DNA of 9,104 nucleotides, from contig VBGO01000018.1 in the NCBI GenBank assembly GCA_005882525.1, positions 1 to 9,104 of the forward strand, in the 5' to 3' direction. Shown here piece by piece: positions 5,966 through 9,104 of this stretch; the stretch's first letter is position 1; the number at the start of each line of letters is the position of its first letter. The notes under the pieces were generated by a model. It ran no database searches. It was not told the DNA's origin and saw only the letters and a list, made by a program, of their open reading frames with translations. A program made the translations under genes and the position numbers. The stretch is from Chloroflexota bacterium (GTDB lineage Bacteria; Chloroflexota; Dormibacteria; CF-121).

Positions 5966-6760
5966 CTAGCAGCCCGAAAGGCCGGGGCTGAAACGATTGA
6001 ACGCGGGCGTCGATGTGTAGTAGTCGGTCACGTAGGATCCGTCACTCAAGCGGTCCCAAACCGCAGTGCCGCGGACGACGCTAGCGGACCGAACCTGGCA
6101 GACGATCATGATCCGCTGGCCGGCGGGCAGAATGCCCACGGTGCGATATCCGGTGCCGGGACCGGAGCGCTGCCGGACCACATCGGTGGTGCGATACGGA
6201 TGTCCGGCGGGCGCCGCCGGCTTTGGCGGCGCGGGCGGCGTCACCTTCGTCGTCGCCACGAAGTGGATATAGCGCGGCGCACGCGCCGTGCGCTGCCCAT
6301 AGCGCACATAGTTCGACCAGTTGTACTCCTCGACGGTTGCGTTACCCGCCGCATCGACCGCCATGACGTAGGCGACATGGCCGCCCCACCAGGCACGGTC
6401 CTCCCCGCCGTGCCACACGGCCACCGAGCCAACCGTCGGATGGCTATCGACGACGTAGCCGATCGACGCCGCGGCTGCGTCCCACGACCCGCCGTTGCCA
6501 AAGAAGGCAGTCTTCCCGTTGGGGCCTCGCAGCGACGCCCCGTGGAACGTGACCCCTTCCTGGGTCAGCCGAAAGGCCACAAACGACGTGCAATAGCCGG
6601 TGTAGAAGCCCCAGGGATCCAGTTTGTTGACCGTCCCGCGATAGGGATAGTCATTGACCCCTGCGGCGCTGACCGTGAGCGCCGGGACTCCAAGCAGGAG
6701 TACGGTCGCTCCCATCACCGCCGACAACGCCTTGCGCAAACTGAAGCTGTCGCGATCCAT
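5966..6760 (-). CDS. Secreted CHAP-domain amidase/peptidase with C-terminal SH3-like region
   Basis: A 264-residue exported protein probably acting on peptidoglycan outside the membrane. Residues 1-33 form a signal peptide: basic start (RDSFSLRK), hydrophobic core and a cleavage-type VSAA end. The CHAP domain (about 38-168) has the hallmark DPWGFYTGYCTSFVAFRL with nucleophile Cys57, GGHVAYV with His128, and VEEYNW with Glu145 and Asn147, so the catalytic set is complete. A Pro/Ala linker (about 172-186) leads to an SH3b-like region (about 189-250) reading VVRQRSGPGTGYRTVG and GTAVWDRLSDGSYVTDYY. The only tail cysteines, Cys221 and C-terminal Cys264, could form a disulfide. CHAP enzymes are amidases or endopeptidases; which bond is cut cannot be told. 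It could remodel the cell's own wall or be a secreted lysin. GAGGGGG lies 10 nt before the ATG. It is the last gene before the terminator at 5919-5952. Confidence 0.9.
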   Translation of the reverse strand: MDRDSFSLRKALSAVMGATVLLLGVPALTVSAAGVNDYPYRGTVNKLDPWGFYTGYCTSFVAFRLTQEGVTFHGASLRGPNGKTAFFGNGGSWDAAAASIGYVVDSHPTVGSVAVWHGGEDRAWWGGHVAYVMAVDAAGNATVEEYNWSNYVRYGQRTARAPRYIHFVATTKVTPPAPPKPAAPAGHPYRTTDVVRQRSGPGTGYRTVGILPAGQRIMIVCQVRSASVVRGTAVWDRLSDGSYVTDYYTSTPAFNRFSPGLSGC

Positions 6761-6924
6761 TGGGCTGATGCCCCCTCACCATCGCGCGCGTCGCGCGGAA
6801 TTTGCCTCCCCGTCCGCTGCCGGTACAACGGCTGGTTCGCGGCGATGGCATCGCGGCTTGGGCGATCGTTGTCAATTGGTCGCAGCGCCGTGAGCCATTG
6901 TCACTGGCTCACCAATGGATCGTG
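6761..6924. promoter_or_regulatory. Intergenic region upstream of the CHAP gene
   Basis: This 164-nt gap is the longest non-coding stretch in the window. On the minus strand, towards the CHAP gene, it has a perfect -35-like TTGACA at 6875-6870 without a good -10 partner, and a second weak pair, TTGTAC at 6828-6823 with GCAAAT at 6805-6800 (17-nt spacing), that would give a leader of about 33 nt. A 13-nt palindrome (GCGATG, one base, CATCGC) sits at 6842-6854 between them and could be an operator. No riboswitch fold of a known class is evident. The spacing suggests the CHAP gene has its own promoter. Confidence 0.35.
6890..6918 (-). other. Hairpin pair downstream of the stand-alone PAP2 gene
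   Basis: GTGAGCCA (6890-6897) and TGGCTCAC (6905-6912) form a perfect 8-bp stem with a 7-nt loop. Overlapping it, CCATTG (6895-6900) and CAATGG (6913-6918) can form a second stem, so the two structures exclude each other. The elements lie just after the PAP2 stop codon on the minus strand. No T-run follows, so this is not a standard intrinsic terminator; it could be a 3'-end stabiliser, a binding site or a weak attenuator. Confidence 0.45.
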
Positions 6925-7557
6925 TCATTTGTGCGTCGCCTGCCCCAGGGCCGGCCGGTCTTCGATCAATTTGGGACGGGCCCAGTGGAAGACGAGCAGC
7001 GCCCAGCCCCACCCCAGCAAGAGCCCGGCGGCCACGTCCGTCGGGTAGTGGACGCCAAGATAAACGCGCGACCAGGCCACCCCCAGCGCGATCACGACGG
7101 CGAGCGCGATCAGCCATTCCTGCCAACGGCGGTTCAAGCCTTTGGACAGCAGAATCGCGATGATCAGATAGATGGCGGCCGCCTGCGTGGTGTGCTCGGA
7201 GGGAAAGCTGAGTGAGCTCAGCTGGCTGAGGTGCTCGATCGTGGGCCGTGGACGAGCCACGATCAACTTGACGACGGACGGCAGCGCGGCGCTCCCCGCG
7301 GCGATCACCACCAGGGCAAGGTCGTCGGCCGGTCGCTTCCATCGGCGCAACAGCAGGAAGGCAATCGAGAGTGGTGCGAGCAGCGCGAATGAACCGGCGT
7401 CACTGACAATTCCCGCGATGGCGGTCACCGTCGCGTCCCGATGGCTGGCGATGGCCTGCATGGCCTGCACGTCGAAACCGGGAGCCCACGCCCTGACCGC
7501 GATGCCGGCGGACGCGGTGATGACTGCCAGCCCCAGCAGGATGGCGAGAACGCGCAC
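6925..7557 (-). CDS. PAP2-family membrane phosphatase
   Basis: A 210-residue membrane protein of the phosphatidic acid phosphatase type 2 family, which strips phosphate from lipid phosphates such as phosphatidate, phosphatidylglycerol phosphate or undecaprenyl diphosphate. About six membrane segments alternate with the three catalytic motifs: KLIVARPRP (97-105; Lys97, Arg104), PSEH (119-122; His122) and SRVYLGVHYPTD (163-174; Arg164, His170, Asp174). The usual second motif is PSGH; here Gly is replaced by Glu. All residues of the phosphohistidine mechanism are kept. The active site is expected on the outer face. The start is GTG at 7557; the next in-frame ATG (codon 33) would remove the first membrane helix. 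The gene begins 25 nt after the PAP2-kinase fusion gene, so the two are probably co-transcribed. Substrate cannot be decided from sequence. Confidence 0.9.
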   Translation of the reverse strand: MRVLAILLGLAVITASAGIAVRAWAPGFDVQAMQAIASHRDATVTAIAGIVSDAGSFALLAPLSIAFLLLRRWKRPADDLALVVIAAGSAALPSVVKLIVARPRPTIEHLSQLSSLSFPSEHTTQAAAIYLIIAILLSKGLNRRWQEWLIALAVVIALGVAWSRVYLGVHYPTDVAAGLLLGWGWALLVFHWARPKLIEDRPALGQATHK

Positions 7558-7582
7558 CCCAAAAGCCGTGAACGCCGCCCGC

Positions 7583-9079
7583 TTATCGATCGTCGTCCGT
7601 GAAGGTCGCGGGCGTGATCACGCGCAGCCCACCGCGGACGACGTCGAACGTGCCCGGGATCCGGCCGGAGATCTCGCCGTCCAGCGTCACGTCCATCGGA
7701 TCGGTGGGTACCACCCGGAGGCGCGAGACCTGCAGCGTGCGAAAGCCGCGGATCGGTCGCTGGACGCCGAGCGCAGGGTACAAGGCGGAGCGAAGCAGGC
7801 GTCGCATCGGCAGGTGTTCGACCATGAGCACGTTCAGCGTTCCGTCGTCCGGGGTGGCGCCCGGAATTTTGAGGTCGAGGAAGCCGCCGAAGACCGGGGC
7901 GTTGATGACAGCAAGATGGACGAGGCTCAGGCGCTCGAGCTTCCCTTCGTACTCGACCAGGCAGCTGAAGATCGGCCGCTCCCTCAATGCCACGGCGGCG
8001 GCGGCGGCGTAGGTTAAGCGCCCCAGGCGGCGGCGCAGGTCGGCCCGGGTGGCGAATTTCGCGAAATGGACGTTGAGCCCGCTGGCGGCCGCGTGAACGA
8101 AGTGTCGAGGGCGTTGACCCTCTCTCGTCAGGCGTCCGACGTCGACGCGTGAAACCCGGCCGCGAGAGAGGAGTCGCACGGCGTTCTCAACCCGCATTGG
8201 AATGTTGATCGACCGGGCGAAATCGTTCGAGGTGCCGACGGGGAGCACGCCGAGCACCGCCGTGGTGTCGATGATGGCGTTGGCCACGCTCCCCACGGTT
8301 CCATCTCCGCCGGCCGCGACCACAATGGGTGGCCGCAAACGGTGAGAGCGAAGAAGATCGGGCAGGCGACCAAGATCGTTCACCGGGATTTCCGCGGTCA
8401 CCTCGAGCCCCTGGGCGGCTATGGCGTGCCTCGCCCGGGCGAGCTTTTTCTCCCGCCCGGCGTGCGGGCTCACGACCAGGATCAGCCGGTTGGTGCCGGC
8501 GCGCTCCGCCTCCGGCGCCGGAGCCAGCGCATCCCACCACTGGCGGGCCACCCGAATCACGGGGCCGCTGGCGAGCCCCATCCCGGTGCCGATCGCCGCG
8601 CCGACGAGCACGTCGAACGGATAGTGCACCCGCAGGTGCACCCGGGAATAGGAGACGCCGGCCGCCAGCGGAAGGATCGGCACCAACATCTGCGGTCGCT
8701 CCATGCCGACGCCGGTCGCGAAGGCAAAGGCTGAGGCCGAGTGTCCCGAGGGAAACGAGAAGCTGCCCGGCATGCTGACCGGCAGGGGCCGATCGCCCCG
8801 CCGCAGAACCGGCCGATCCCGCCGGGCCAGGTATTTCAACGGGAGATTCACCAGGGTTGAGGTGAGGGCGATCGACACCACGCCCCGTAGCGCGGCCCGC
8901 CGTCCGGGGCGACCGCCCGCGATCGTGATCACGAAGGCGATGGCAAGCCACAGCAACGACCGGTTGGCGCTGTTGCTCAGGCGCTTGAGGCTCCGGTCGA
9001 CGAGTCGACGCTCCTCTCGCGTCAGCCGGTCGAACAGGCGGCGGTCGAAGGTGTCAAGAGCCGCGAGGGGGCGCCACAC
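7583..9079 (-). CDS. Fused PAP2 phosphatase / diacylglycerol-kinase-family lipid kinase
   Basis: A 498-residue two-domain protein. Residues 1-180 form a PAP2 phosphatase with membrane segments and complete motifs: KYLARRDRP (82-90), FPSGHSASAFAF (109-120; His113) and SYSRVHLRVHYPFD (143-156; Arg146, His152, Asp156). Residues 197-498 form a YegS/DgkB-type lipid kinase: AGGDGT (256-261), LPVGTSNDFARSINIP (279-294), PDDGTLNVLMVE (410-421) and LDGEISG (466-472). The kinase would transfer phosphate from ATP to a lipid alcohol on the cytoplasmic side. This fusion is a known architecture in actinobacteria and relatives. After GGDGT the sequence is VGSV rather than the usual LNEV. Which lipids are used, and whether the halves act in series or oppose each other, is unknown. 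The GTG at 9079 gives a normal-looking N terminus, but the frame stays open to the window edge (9104) and no strong ribosome binding site is seen, so a start outside the window is possible. Confidence 0.9.
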   Translation of the reverse strand: MWRPLAALDTFDRRLFDRLTREERRLVDRSLKRLSNSANRSLLWLAIAFVITIAGGRPGRRAALRGVVSIALTSTLVNLPLKYLARRDRPVLRRGDRPLPVSMPGSFSFPSGHSASAFAFATGVGMERPQMLVPILPLAAGVSYSRVHLRVHYPFDVLVGAAIGTGMGLASGPVIRVARQWWDALAPAPEAERAGTNRLILVVSPHAGREKKLARARHAIAAQGLEVTAEIPVNDLGRLPDLLRSHRLRPPIVVAAGGDGTVGSVANAIIDTTAVLGVLPVGTSNDFARSINIPMRVENAVRLLSRGRVSRVDVGRLTREGQRPRHFVHAAASGLNVHFAKFATRADLRRRLGRLTYAAAAAVALRERPIFSCLVEYEGKLERLSLVHLAVINAPVFGGFLDLKIPGATPDDGTLNVLMVEHLPMRRLLRSALYPALGVQRPIRGFRTLQVSRLRVVPTDPMDVTLDGEISGRIPGTFDVVRGGLRVITPATFTDDDR

Positions 9080-9104
9080 GAAGACTTGCTCTACTCGGCG
9101 GCGG

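Noticed and set aside
6781..6798. CG-alternating run (CGCGCGCG...CGCGCGG) before the CHAP gene
   Set aside because: Short and self-complementary only because it is simple CG sequence; no support as a Z-DNA or regulatory site.
5690..7048. Plus-strand open frame of 452 codons crossing the NYN gene end, terminator, CHAP gene and gap
   Set aside because: It crosses a strong terminator hairpin and three better-supported features, and its product is Arg-rich with no domain.
1..9104. Search for CRISPR repeats, transposase remains, tRNA/rRNA genes, toxin-antitoxin pairs or a defence system
   Set aside because: No regularly spaced repeats, cloverleaf sequence, insertion-sequence ends or defence-type domains were seen. 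The NYN protein is a PIN-like nuclease but belongs to the chromosomal YacP family and has no antitoxin partner beside it.

Overview
This is a high-GC bacterial chromosomal window. Nine protein genes can be supported, one cut by the left edge. No RNA gene, insertion sequence, CRISPR array or phage module is visible. The gene order (isoprenoid synthesis, cysS, rlmB, yacP-type NYN nuclease), the GTG starts and the CHAP-SH3 and PAP2-DAGK proteins suit a high-GC Gram-positive-like or Chloroflexota/Dormibacterota-type lineage. That placement is inference from gene content and base composition, not from a marker phylogeny.

Left block (1-3665, plus strand): the tail of an unrecognised gene, then a tight housekeeping run ispD-ispF-cysS-rlmB. 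ispD and ispF overlap by 10 nt, ispF and cysS overlap by 4 nt (ATGA), and cysS and rlmB are 3 nt apart. This looks like one translationally coupled operon with a good Shine-Dalgarno only before ispD. It joins two MEP-pathway steps to cysteinyl-tRNA synthesis and 23S rRNA 2'-O-methylation.

Middle (3697-5925): an APC-superfamily permease on the minus strand, then a YacP/Rae1-type NYN nuclease gene on the plus strand. In Bacillus subtilis yacP directly follows rlmB, so here the permease seems to have been placed, in reverse, inside an otherwise conserved block. Permease and yacP are divergent across 54 nt.

Right block (5966-9104, minus strand): transcription appears to run from a fused PAP2 phosphatase/diacylglycerol-kinase-type lipid kinase, through a second stand-alone PAP2 phosphatase 25 nt downstream, to a secreted CHAP amidase/peptidase with an SH3-like tail. 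The block ends at a strong hairpin whose T-run overlaps the yacP stop codon. These genes concern membrane lipid phosphates and peptidoglycan.

The most notable sequence-level points are changed diagnostic residues in IspD (positions of E. coli Arg20 and Lys27) and in the central cavity of IspF (Phe139, Arg142, Glu149), the reversed permease inside the rlmB-yacP block, and the two neighbouring PAP2 genes, one fused to a lipid kinase. I did not find a convincing new defence or mobile system.
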